From Candidatus Latescibacterota bacterium (GTDB lineage: Bacteria; Latescibacterota; UBA2968; UBA8231), in the NCBI GenBank assembly GCA_003529325.1, contig DPVW01000293.1, positions 1-10,483 on the forward strand: a DNA stretch of 10,483 nt, in the 5' to 3' direction. The notes beneath the pieces were generated by a model. That model was not told the origin of the DNA, did not search any database, and saw only the letters and a program-made list of their open reading frames with translations. The position numbers and the translations under genes are program-made. This document shows, in pieces, positions 1 to 6,007 of the stretch (position 1 is the first letter of the stretch; the number at the start of each line of letters is the position of its first letter).

Positions 1-72
1 GGTGCGCAGGTTCATCTGCAATAGAGCTCGTGAAGTGGCTTCCCCCGATGGTCGAATTCGGGGATCCGACGG

Positions 73-594
73 CTAGGTATGCAATGCCGGTTGGTAGATG
101 CCGACGCTATAGAATTCATAGGATGCCGCCTTGTCCGGAAAGTCGATGACGTGCACCGTGAACCGCGACGGCACACCGGTGTGGGCCATGTGATCCCGGA
201 AAAAACCGCTGTATGCGGCGGAATACTCGCTATACAGTCGCTTCTGTTCGGCGAGAAAGCCCTCCGGATCGAGACGCGGATCCGGTGCCTTCGGCTGCGA
301 CGCGAAGGCGTGGACCTCAACGAAGTCGATTTTGGCGATGGAATCGACGATCTCCGCTTCCTGCAGCCATTTCTCCCAGCTGCGAAATACGAGCTCCACC
401 TCGATGCTCGGCGTCATCGTCACCAACTCGTCCCGATTCAGCACGCCCTTGGCCGAATGTCCACCCGTAAGGCCGGCGAAATAGATCTTCAGATCTCCAC
501 CATCGAGCTTCTCGGTAACCAGGGCGGATAACGTCGGTGCGTCACCCCCATAATAGTAGGTGACCCGACCACGCTCCTTGACGTTGAATGCCAC
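73..594 (-). CDS. Uncharacterised 173-aa protein downstream of the FAD/Fe-S oxidase
   Basis: I do not recognise this protein. The frame opens with GTG at 594, and an AGGAGG-type ribosome binding site lies about ten bases upstream in the 30-bp gap after the oxidase gene. That supports both the start and translation as the second gene of an operon. The product looks soluble: no signal peptide or membrane segment is visible, and it is rich in aromatic and acidic residues. The N-terminal half (about residues 1-95) alternates short beta-like stretches, with a YYYGG motif near residue 13 and FAGLTGGHS near residue 39. The second half has a charged helical part (about 110-135) and a C-terminal strand ending in YSVGIYQP. 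There are no cysteines, so no Fe-S or redox cysteine role is suggested. Tight linkage to the oxidase suggests, as inference only, an accessory role in the same pathway. Confidence 0.7.
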   Translation of the reverse strand: MAFNVKERGRVTYYYGGDAPTLSALVTEKLDGGDLKIYFAGLTGGHSAKGVLNRDELVTMTPSIEVELVFRSWEKWLQEAEIVDSIAKIDFVEVHAFASQPKAPDPRLDPEGFLAEQKRLYSEYSAAYSGFFRDHMAHTGVPSRFTVHVIDFPDKAASYEFYSVGIYQPALHT

Positions 595-624
595 GGGTAC
601 TCTTCCTCCTGTATGGGTCTGTTT

Positions 625-3618
625 TCAGTCTGAAGTCGACGGCAAAGCGTCGGCTAATACATTGGCCCAATGACGGGCGATACGACCGGTTCCATCGGCG
701 ATCTGATGCCGACAGGATGTACCTGCAGTGGCAATCTCCACATCCGCGCCGGCGTCGATGATCGGCTCGAACAGCCGTTGTTTGCCGACCTGCATCGATA
801 CATCATAATGCTCTCGTTCATAGCCGAAACTACCCGCCATGCCACAACATCCGGAGGGGATCTCGGAGACCTTATAACCTTGGGGCTGGCGCAGGAGCCG
901 CAGGATATCAGCAGAATCTGACAACGCCTTCTGGTGGCAATGGCCGTGGAACAGCACGCGCTTGGGCGCTGCTGAAAAATCGATTCCTAGACCTTCTTCT
1001 TCGTCGAGCCGGCGGCCGAGAAACTCATCGAGCATGTACACCCCTGCAGCGACGCGCCGGGCCGAGTCGGCATCAGGTGCCAGATCGATGTAGTCGTCAC
1101 GATAGGTGAGAAGACAGCTGGGCTCGACACCAACGACGGGCCAGCCTCTCTCGACATAGGGCATCAGGGCCTGCACGTTCTGCCCAGCCCGTTTGCGTGC
1201 ATCTTCGAGGAATCCCTTGGAAATCATGGGGCGACCACAGCACAGACGTTGCTCGGAAATGGCGACGTGGTAACCCGCCGCTTCCAGGAGTGTGACCGCG
1301 GCGCGACCAATCTCAGGCTCGTTGTATTCGGTGAAGGTATCGACGTAGAACAGCACGGTACCCCGAACTGCCGTGTCCCCCGCACCGAGCGCGTCCAGCG
1401 GCCGTTGGCGAAACCATGAAGAAAATGACTGTCGCGCCAGTGCGGGCATGCGACGTCTACTGTCGATCCCGACGAGACGTTCCAGCAGCCATCGATTCGG
1501 AGCGCTCCTCAGAATGGCGTTGGCCAGTGGCGCCAATGGCGCCATGAGTCGATTCAGTAGGTCGATGTGGGCGAACAGATAGGAGCGCAGTGGATACCCA
1601 TGCTTGCCGTGGTATTGGGCGAGGAACTCGTATTTGAGTTTCGCCATATCGACACTGGAAGGACACTCAGCCTTGCAGGCCTTGCACTCCAGACACAGGT
1701 CCATCACCTCGAAGAGCTCGTCGCTGTCCAGCCCTTGCCCAGGCAAGTGTCCGTTGAGGGCGGCGCGCAGGGCGTTGGCACGACCGCGTGTGCTATGCTC
1801 TTCCTCGAGGGTGGCCATATAGGAGGGACACATGGTGCCCACCAGCTTCTTGCGGCAGTGCCCGACGCCTGAACACATTTCCACCGCCTGCTGAAATCCG
1901 CCCTCATCATCATAACGAAAGAAGGTCGATACTTCCACCTCCGGGTAGCCCTCACCATATCGCAGATTCTCGTCCATGGGTGGCGCGTCGACGATCTTGC
2001 CCGGGTTCATGATAGCCGCTGGATCGAAGGCCGCCTTGACCCGGGCGAAGGCATCCACGAGCCGCGGCCCGAACATCTTGCCGATCCACTCGCTGCGGGC
2101 TAGACCATCACCATGTTCGGCCGACATGGAGCCACCGTAGTCCAGAACCCAGTCGCTCATGCGTTCTTGCAGCGCGCGCAAGGTGGCAACCCCTGCGCTC
2201 TTTTTTAGATCGAGAATGGGGCGGATGTGTATGACACCGACGCTGGCATGGCCATAGAAGGTGGTCACTTCGACACCCTTGTCGACCATCAACTGGCGCA
2301 CCTTTTCCACATACTCAGGCAGGTGCTCGACAGGTACGCAGGTATCCTCGACACCACTGGTCGGCTTGGCATCTCCGCGCATACCCATCAGCAGTCCCAG
2401 TCCCGCCTTGCGCAGATCCCAAATGTCTTTCTGCTCGGCAGAGGCGAAGGCACGTACGTAGGCGTACCCCAGCCCTGCCTGTCGCAGGCGCGACTCAAGG
2501 TCGTCACAGCGGTCGCGCAGTTCTCCGTCGCTGTCTGCATAATACTCGACACAGAGCAAGGCCTCCGGATCCCCGTGCAAGAATCGACGCCGCGGTTCGT
2601 ACTCCAGTTGACCTCGCGTCTGGTCCATCAATACCCGGTCCATCAACTCCGACGCCGATGGGTCGGTATCGAGGGCGTGCAGGTTCGCTTGCATAGCTTC
2701 GACGAGATCGTCGAAGTGGCAGGCCATGACGACGGTATGCGTCGGGCGTTCGACAAGCCGCACACGGGCCTCGACGATGGCGCACAGGGTGCCTTCGGAG
2801 CCGACGACGAGCCGGCTTAGATCGAATGGGGCGGGAGCACACAATGCGTCGAGATTGTACCCTGACACACGACGCATGACCTTCGGGAAGCCATCGGCAA
2901 TGTCGTCGGCGTAGTTCTCCATCACAGCCTGTACCTCGCTGTAGGCCTGACCCTCGATTCCAGGCCTCCTGCATCGACGCACGAGATCCTCCGACTCCAC
3001 GGGGCCCAGAGTTGTGACGGTACCATCGGCGAGGACGACGGTGAGATCGAGCACATGATCGATCGTCTTGCCATGGACGATGGAATGGGCGCCGCACGAG
3101 TTGTTGCCGATCATCCCCCCCAGATTGGCGCGACTGCTCGTCGACACGTCCGGCCCGAACATCAACCCCTTAGGCTGGAGGGCGGCGTTGAACTCGTCGA
3201 GGACAACACCCGGTTCGACACGAGCCCAGCGTTTGGCCTCATCAATCTCGAGGATCCGATTCATATGCCGAGAGAAATCGACCTGCAGACTCTGACCGAC
3301 GGTCTGACCCGCCAGACTGGTCGCTCCCCCCCGCGGCAGGACTGACACGCCATACTCCCCAGCGACGCGTATGGTGTGGACGACGTCCTCCGTCGACCGC
3401 GGCAGGATCACCCCGGTCGGCTCGATTTCATAGATACTCGCATCTGTGGCGTAGAGGCGCCGTGCAAGGGGGTCGAAACGGACCTCCCCCTCCACCCCGA
3501 CACTGAGCGCATCTGCGAGATCATTGCTATCTTTCAAGAAAACAAAGCCTTGTCCGTGTTCTTGATGGTCTGTGGCCGGTCCCCGCCTACAGGGGTAAAG
3601 ATCCTGCAAGGCTGACAT
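625..3618 (-). CDS. FAD-linked oxidase with Fe-S and CCG domains (D-2-hydroxyacid dehydrogenase, YdiJ/GlcD-like)
   Basis: This is a single-chain D-2-hydroxyacid dehydrogenase of about 997 aa. It is expected to oxidise a substrate such as D-lactate or D-2-hydroxyglutarate on FAD and pass electrons through Fe-S clusters, probably to quinones at the inner face of the membrane. Visible domains in order: a PCMH-type FAD-binding domain (about 45-290) with PRGGATSLAGQTVG near 95, GNNSCGAHSIVHGKT near 171 and GSEGTL near 273; an FAD-oxidase C-terminal domain ending in EHGDG near 501 and NPGK near 538; a ferredoxin-like part with Cys 582, 588 and 597 and the CLECKACKAECP cluster at 642-653; and two CCG motifs, CCGRP at 793 and SGCCGMAGSFGYE near 923. 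Family members have this order and length. I chose ATG 3618, preceded by a G-rich stretch. The frame stays open to 3876, but that extension would overlap zapA and does not look conserved. The exact substrate cannot be read from sequence. Confidence 0.93.
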   Translation of the reverse strand: MSALQDLYPCRRGPATDHQEHGQGFVFLKDSNDLADALSVGVEGEVRFDPLARRLYATDASIYEIEPTGVILPRSTEDVVHTIRVAGEYGVSVLPRGGATSLAGQTVGQSLQVDFSRHMNRILEIDEAKRWARVEPGVVLDEFNAALQPKGLMFGPDVSTSSRANLGGMIGNNSCGAHSIVHGKTIDHVLDLTVVLADGTVTTLGPVESEDLVRRCRRPGIEGQAYSEVQAVMENYADDIADGFPKVMRRVSGYNLDALCAPAPFDLSRLVVGSEGTLCAIVEARVRLVERPTHTVVMACHFDDLVEAMQANLHALDTDPSASELMDRVLMDQTRGQLEYEPRRRFLHGDPEALLCVEYYADSDGELRDRCDDLESRLRQAGLGYAYVRAFASAEQKDIWDLRKAGLGLLMGMRGDAKPTSGVEDTCVPVEHLPEYVEKVRQLMVDKGVEVTTFYGHASVGVIHIRPILDLKKSAGVATLRALQERMSDWVLDYGGSMSAEHGDGLARSEWIGKMFGPRLVDAFARVKAAFDPAAIMNPGKIVDAPPMDENLRYGEGYPEVEVSTFFRYDDEGGFQQAVEMCSGVGHCRKKLVGTMCPSYMATLEEEHSTRGRANALRAALNGHLPGQGLDSDELFEVMDLCLECKACKAECPSSVDMAKLKYEFLAQYHGKHGYPLRSYLFAHIDLLNRLMAPLAPLANAILRSAPNRWLLERLVGIDSRRRMPALARQSFSSWFRQRPLDALGAGDTAVRGTVLFYVDTFTEYNEPEIGRAAVTLLEAAGYHVAISEQRLCCGRPMISKGFLEDARKRAGQNVQALMPYVERGWPVVGVEPSCLLTYRDDYIDLAPDADSARRVAAGVYMLDEFLGRRLDEEEGLGIDFSAAPKRVLFHGHCHQKALSDSADILRLLRQPQGYKVSEIPSGCCGMAGSFGYEREHYDVSMQVGKQRLFEPIIDAGADVEIATAGTSCRHQIADGTGRIARHWANVLADALPSTSD

Positions 3619-3706
3619 ATGCGCAACGCCCCCCAGCGGCCCCGATGGCTTGCACTCGCGAGTTCTGAGAGGATACAAAAAAAGAAGGAAAAACGCTATA
3701 TGGTGG

Positions 3707-3735
3707 TTGACAACCCAGAAGACCCCCCATATCTT
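3707..3735 (+). promoter_or_regulatory. Candidate sigma-70 promoter for zapA
   Basis: A perfect TTGACA (3707-3712) is followed, after exactly 17 bases, by TATCTT (3730-3735, four of six matches). This predicts a transcript start near 3742 and a leader of about 105 nt before zapA. The -35 box lies inside the short palindrome GGTTGACAACC (3705-3715), which also gives TTGTCA on the other strand, but I found no good -10 for the divergent oxidase gene. The whole 3619-3847 gap holds no convincing gene. Confidence 0.5.
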
Positions 3736-3777
3736 GTGACCTGCCACGTGGTGATGCGCGCAGTAGCGGGGGCTTCC

Positions 3778-3818
3778 GGGAGTAAGGGGAGATCTTGGAA
3801 GTCCCCCATTATCTTCCC
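3778..3818 (+). other. Imperfect inverted repeat in the zapA leader
   Basis: GGGAGTAAGGGG (3778-3789) can pair with CCCC-ATTATCTTCCC (to 3818) in the predicted zapA transcript. This gives about 12 pairs interrupted by three single-base bulges, closing a loop of roughly 14 nt. It ends about 30 nt before the zapA start codon and has no following T tract, so it is not an intrinsic terminator. It could be a leader hairpin or a chance pairing of G- and C-rich runs. Confidence 0.2.
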
Positions 3819-3847
3819 TGTTCCGTATCGGATCGAGGCGACTGCAC

Positions 3848-4168
3848 ATGTCTGAACAGACCAGAACAGTCGTCAAGATCTTCGATCATCAGTACCGTAT
3901 CGGGTCGGCTTCCGCCGGCACCGAAGCGATCGAGAAGGTAGCTGCGTTCCTTGATGAACGCATGCATCAGATCGCTGGAAATGTGAAGCGGCGAGTCCCA
4001 CTCGAGATCGCGATCCTTGCGGCCATGGAAATCGCCGATGAAATCCTACGGTTTGGGGACAGGCGTGAACAACTCCTGAGCGAGGCGGACGAGCGTATCA
4101 GTCGCTTTACCCGCAAACTTGAGGATGGTACTGGGACTTCGGACGACGAACCGACACCCAGATTTTGA
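3848..4168 (+). CDS. zapA: Cell division protein ZapA
   Basis: ZapA is a small cytosolic protein that binds FtsZ and bundles its filaments, stabilising the Z-ring at mid-cell. The 106-aa product has the family's usual length and layout. The N-terminal globular part begins with VVKIFDHQYRIG (about residues 8-19). It is followed by the helix with VAAFLDERMHQIA (about 31-43), then IAILAAMEIADEIL (about 53-66), and a C-terminal coiled-coil-like helix rich in Arg and Glu (about 70-93), which in the family drives dimer and tetramer formation. The ATG has GAGG nine bases upstream. In many gammaproteobacteria zapA is followed by the 6S RNA gene ssrS and ygfA/fau. Here it is followed directly by a terminator and the convergent infC, so it appears monocistronic. 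Confidence 0.92.
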   Translation: MSEQTRTVVKIFDHQYRIGSASAGTEAIEKVAAFLDERMHQIAGNVKRRVPLEIAILAAMEIADEILRFGDRREQLLSEADERISRFTRKLEDGTGTSDDEPTPRF

Positions 4169-4173
4169 GCTAC

Positions 4174-4214
4174 AAAAAAGCCCCGGTCGCACATGCGACC
4201 GGGGTCTTTTTTTT
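4174..4214. terminator. Bidirectional intrinsic terminator between zapA and infC
   Basis: CCCCGGTCGC (4181-4190) and GCGACCGGGG (4195-4204) form a perfect 10-bp GC-rich stem with an ACAT loop. On the plus strand the stem is followed within two bases by eight T (4207-4214). On the minus strand the six A at 4174-4179 read as six T directly after the stem. It therefore suits both zapA, whose stop codon lies just upstream at 4166-4168, and infC, whose stop codon is at 4231-4233 on the other side. Confidence 0.95.
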
Positions 4215-4230
4215 CTGCTTGGGCTATTGG

Positions 4231-4752
4231 CTAAATAGGCCGCAGCAGCATCGACATCTCGCGCCCCTCCATCTGGGGCATCTGATCGACGACGGCCACG
4301 TCCTCCATCTTCTTGGCGACGTCTTCCATCACTTCACGACCCCGATCCTTATACGCCATCATGCGGCCAAAGAACCGCATGCTGACCTTGACCCTGGCGC
4401 CCTCAGCGAGAAATCCGCGGATGTGCCCGAGGCGGTATGCGAGATCGTGTTCGGAGATGTTGGCGGTCTTGATACGCACGGTCTTGAGTTGCACGCTGTG
4501 CGTCTTCTTACGCGCCTCTTTTTCCTTCTTTTCCTTGTCGAATCTATACTTGCCGTAGTCCATGATACGGCAGACCGGGGGCCGCGCCTCAGGGGCGACT
4601 TCCACCAGGTCCAGGTCCGACTGCTCAGCCATCTCCATGGCCTCGCTCGTATCGATTACGCCGACCTGCTCACCCTCGGCGTCGATCAGGCGCACCTGTG
4701 GCACCCGAATGGACTCGTTAATTCTTGTGAAAGACTGTTGCTGTCTGGCGAT
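4231..4752 (-). CDS. infC: Translation initiation factor IF3, stand-alone, probable ATC start
   Basis: IF3 binds the 30S subunit, prevents premature 50S joining and checks start codon and initiator tRNA. The 173-aa product shows the N-domain start RINESIRVPQVRLID (about 10-24), the linker with the family signature RIMDYGKYRFDKEKK (62-76), and the C-domain with SEHD (100-103), FFGRMMAY (127-134) and the end PQMEGREMSMLLRP (about 159-172). I chose ATC 4752 because the sequence conserved in IF3 begins right after it and GGAGG lies eight bases upstream. Rare AUU/AUC starts are characteristic of infC and allow IF3 to repress its own synthesis. The frame is open up to an ATG at 4887, but that would give an unusual 45-residue extension. 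Unusually, thrS, rpmI and rplT are not adjacent. Several C-domain positions normally Arg are not: Thr96/Lys95, Gly109, Gly113 and Phe128. It may be a divergent or additional IF3. Confidence 0.9.
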   Translation of the reverse strand: MARQQQSFTRINESIRVPQVRLIDAEGEQVGVIDTSEAMEMAEQSDLDLVEVAPEARPPVCRIMDYGKYRFDKEKKEKEARKKTHSVQLKTVRIKTANISEHDLAYRLGHIRGFLAEGARVKVSMRFFGRMMAYKDRGREVMEDVAKKMEDVAVVDQMPQMEGREMSMLLRPI

Positions 4753-4760
4753 AGCCTTGG

Positions 4761-4765
4761 CCTCC
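4761..4765 (-). promoter_or_regulatory. infC ribosome binding site that sets the ATC start
   Basis: On the minus strand GGAGG sits eight bases before ATC 4752, an ideal spacing. The only other nearby candidate start, GTG of the AACGTGTCC stretch just upstream, would overlap this site and has no Shine-Dalgarno sequence of its own. This site is the main reason for calling the non-canonical start. Confidence 0.75.
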
Positions 4766-4812
4766 AGGGACACGTTGATGATTAAGGCAAAAATGCGAAT
4801 ACAGCCTTGGCG

Positions 4813-4841
4813 AATATACCCCTCCATTAGAGGAGGAGCAA
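4813..4841 (-). promoter_or_regulatory. Candidate promoter for infC
   Basis: Read on the minus strand, TTGCTC (4841-4836) and TATATT (4818-4813, five of six matches) are separated by 17 bases. The predicted start is near 4806, giving a leader of only about 54 nt. The spacer contains a small inverted repeat (CCTCC at 4821-4825, GGAGG at 4832-4836). A dedicated promoter fits the absence of thrS upstream. Confidence 0.45.
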
Positions 4842-4877
4842 GAGCCTGCAGAGGAGTCCGAAGAGTCGGTGGAACTG

Positions 4878-4906
4878 GTGACATCACTCGGCTGGCAGAT
4901 TATCTT
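4878..4906 (+). promoter_or_regulatory. Candidate promoter for the PfkB kinase gene
   Basis: GTGACA (4878-4883, five of six matches) and TATCTT (4901-4906) are 17 bases apart. The predicted start near 4913 gives a leader of about 67 nt to the TTG start. A start codon at 4869, which would give a longer protein, would lie upstream of this transcript start. The 4753-4979 gap holds this and the infC promoter, back to back, and no further gene that I can support. Confidence 0.35.
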
Positions 4907-4966
4907 GACGCCTTCTCTCTCCAGTCTCCCCCCAGCACGGATGCATCTGGCGAGCTTCCAACTACG

Positions 4967-4972
4967 AAAGGA
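4967..4972 (+). promoter_or_regulatory. Ribosome binding site supporting a TTG start
   Basis: AAAGGA lies seven bases before TTG 4980. The in-frame ATG at 4941 and the one at 4869 have no comparable purine-rich site at the right distance. This site, together with the position of the conserved N-terminus, decides the start of the kinase gene. Confidence 0.6.
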
Positions 4973-4979
4973 TCGTATC

Positions 4980-5996
4980 TTGAGCAGCTTTGACGTGTGC
5001 GGCATCGGCCACGCACTGGTGGACGTCCAGTTTTCCGTCACCCATGAGAAACTAACCGAACTGGGTGTGGACAAGGGTGTGATGACCCTCGTCAGCGCCG
5101 AACAACGACGCGCGGTGGTCGCCGGCCTCGGTGTGACACCGGTCAATCAGGCCTCTGGCGGGTCGGCTGCCAATACAATGATCACTGTCGCCCGTTTTGG
5201 CGGGCGCGCACACTACGCCTTCCAAGCCGGCGAGGATGAATGGGGTAGATTTTACCGGCAGGATCTGGAGGCGGCTGGTGTGACCAGCAACCCAGGTGCG
5301 ATTCATCGCGGCGAAACCGGCCAGTGCCTGGTGATGGTGACACCAGATGCCGATCGGACCATGAATACCTTTCTTGGTGCCAGCGCTGCCATGGGACCAC
5401 ACCAGGTCGATCACACCGTCATCGAGGCCAGTCAATTCGTCTATCTCGAAGGATATCTGCTGACGACGGAGGATGGCCTGGCCGCCTGTCAGGCGGCGAT
5501 CGTGACGGCCCGACGTGCGGCGAGCGCAGTGGCCCTGACGCTGAGCGATCCCTTTGTCGTCAACGCCTTCAAACCGAACTTTGACGCCCTCGTCGAGGCG
5601 GGTGTCGATCTACTGTTCTGCAACGAAGACGAGGCCCGGGCCTTCACCGGACTTGACGATCGTGTCGCTGCGTCACTCGCTCTTGCCGCTCGTGTAGCAC
5701 GCGTCTGTGTCACCCTGGGTGCCGATGGTGCTCTCGTCATCGATGGCAATGGGACAGCCCAGCTGGTACCAGGCTTCCCTGCCCAAGCAGTGGACACGAC
5801 CGGCGCCGGGGACACCTTCGCAGGCGGTGTGCTCTACGGTCTGGCGAACTCACTGTCTCTAGAACAGTCAGCGGTGCTGGGCAACTACGGCGCCGCCCTC
5901 GTTGTCTCCGCCTTCGGTCCACGCCCCTCGGCACCACTGAACGACCTGATTGACGACATTCTCGCGCGTCGTGCTCCGCTCCCCGTCGCCTCCTGA
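4980..5996 (+). CDS. PfkB-family carbohydrate kinase, adenosine-kinase-like
   Basis: This is an ATP-dependent cytosolic kinase of the PfkB/ribokinase family, which phosphorylates a sugar or nucleoside. From TTG 4980 the protein has 338 aa, the usual family length. Motifs from that start: GIGHALVDVQ (8-17) with the substrate-binding Asp, GGSAANT (60-66, PfkB signature 1 region), NEDEA (215-219), and the C-terminal signature DTTGAGDTFAGG (272-283) with catalytic Asp278 and the GAGD anion hole. GGSAANT and the overall pattern match proteobacterial proteins annotated as adenosine kinase, but PfkB substrates are not safely read from sequence, and inosine, ribose or another sugar is possible. TTG is preferred because AAAGGA precedes it by seven bases and family proteins begin just before FDVxGIG. 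An ATG at 4941 would add 13 residues. The next gene follows after 11 bp, so the two are probably co-transcribed. Confidence 0.88.
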   Translation: MSSFDVCGIGHALVDVQFSVTHEKLTELGVDKGVMTLVSAEQRRAVVAGLGVTPVNQASGGSAANTMITVARFGGRAHYAFQAGEDEWGRFYRQDLEAAGVTSNPGAIHRGETGQCLVMVTPDADRTMNTFLGASAAMGPHQVDHTVIEASQFVYLEGYLLTTEDGLAACQAAIVTARRAASAVALTLSDPFVVNAFKPNFDALVEAGVDLLFCNEDEARAFTGLDDRVAASLALAARVARVCVTLGADGALVIDGNGTAQLVPGFPAQAVDTTGAGDTFAGGVLYGLANSLSLEQSAVLGNYGAALVVSAFGPRPSAPLNDLIDDILARRAPLPVAS

Positions 5997-6007
5997 CAGG
6001 ACTATCC

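Noticed and set aside
25..67. SacI, EcoRI and BamHI sites close together (GAGCTC at 25, GAATTC at 54, GGATCC at 62), resembling a cloning linker
   Set aside because: The spacing and the flanking bases do not match the common polylinker order I know, and the sequence runs smoothly into a gene. Coincidence is more likely than vector, though a vector screen would settle it.
1..72. End of a plus-strand gene at the left edge (short frame closed by TAG at 22-24)
   Set aside because: Only seven codons are visible, which is too little to support a coding call on either strand.
2227..3097. Two 197-aa open frames (plus 2227-2820, minus 2504-3097) within the oxidase gene
   Set aside because: Both lie inside the well-supported oxidase frame and their translations (one very Arg-rich) have no recognisable features. 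They are typical shadows in GC-rich DNA.
3765..3800. G-quadruplex from the G runs before zapA
   Set aside because: Only three runs of three or more G are present, and the fourth run has two, so the usual pattern is not met.
3619..3876. N-terminal extension of the oxidase gene up to an ATG at 3876
   Set aside because: It would overlap the start of zapA and the proposed promoter. The extra 86 residues look like translated non-coding DNA, and the FAD domain begins well after ATG 3618.
4165..4785. 206-aa open frame on the plus strand across the terminator and opposite infC
   Set aside because: It begins at the zapA stop, reads through the terminator hairpin and T tract, and is antisense to IF3. 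His/Leu-rich composition is as expected from the complement of a coding strand.
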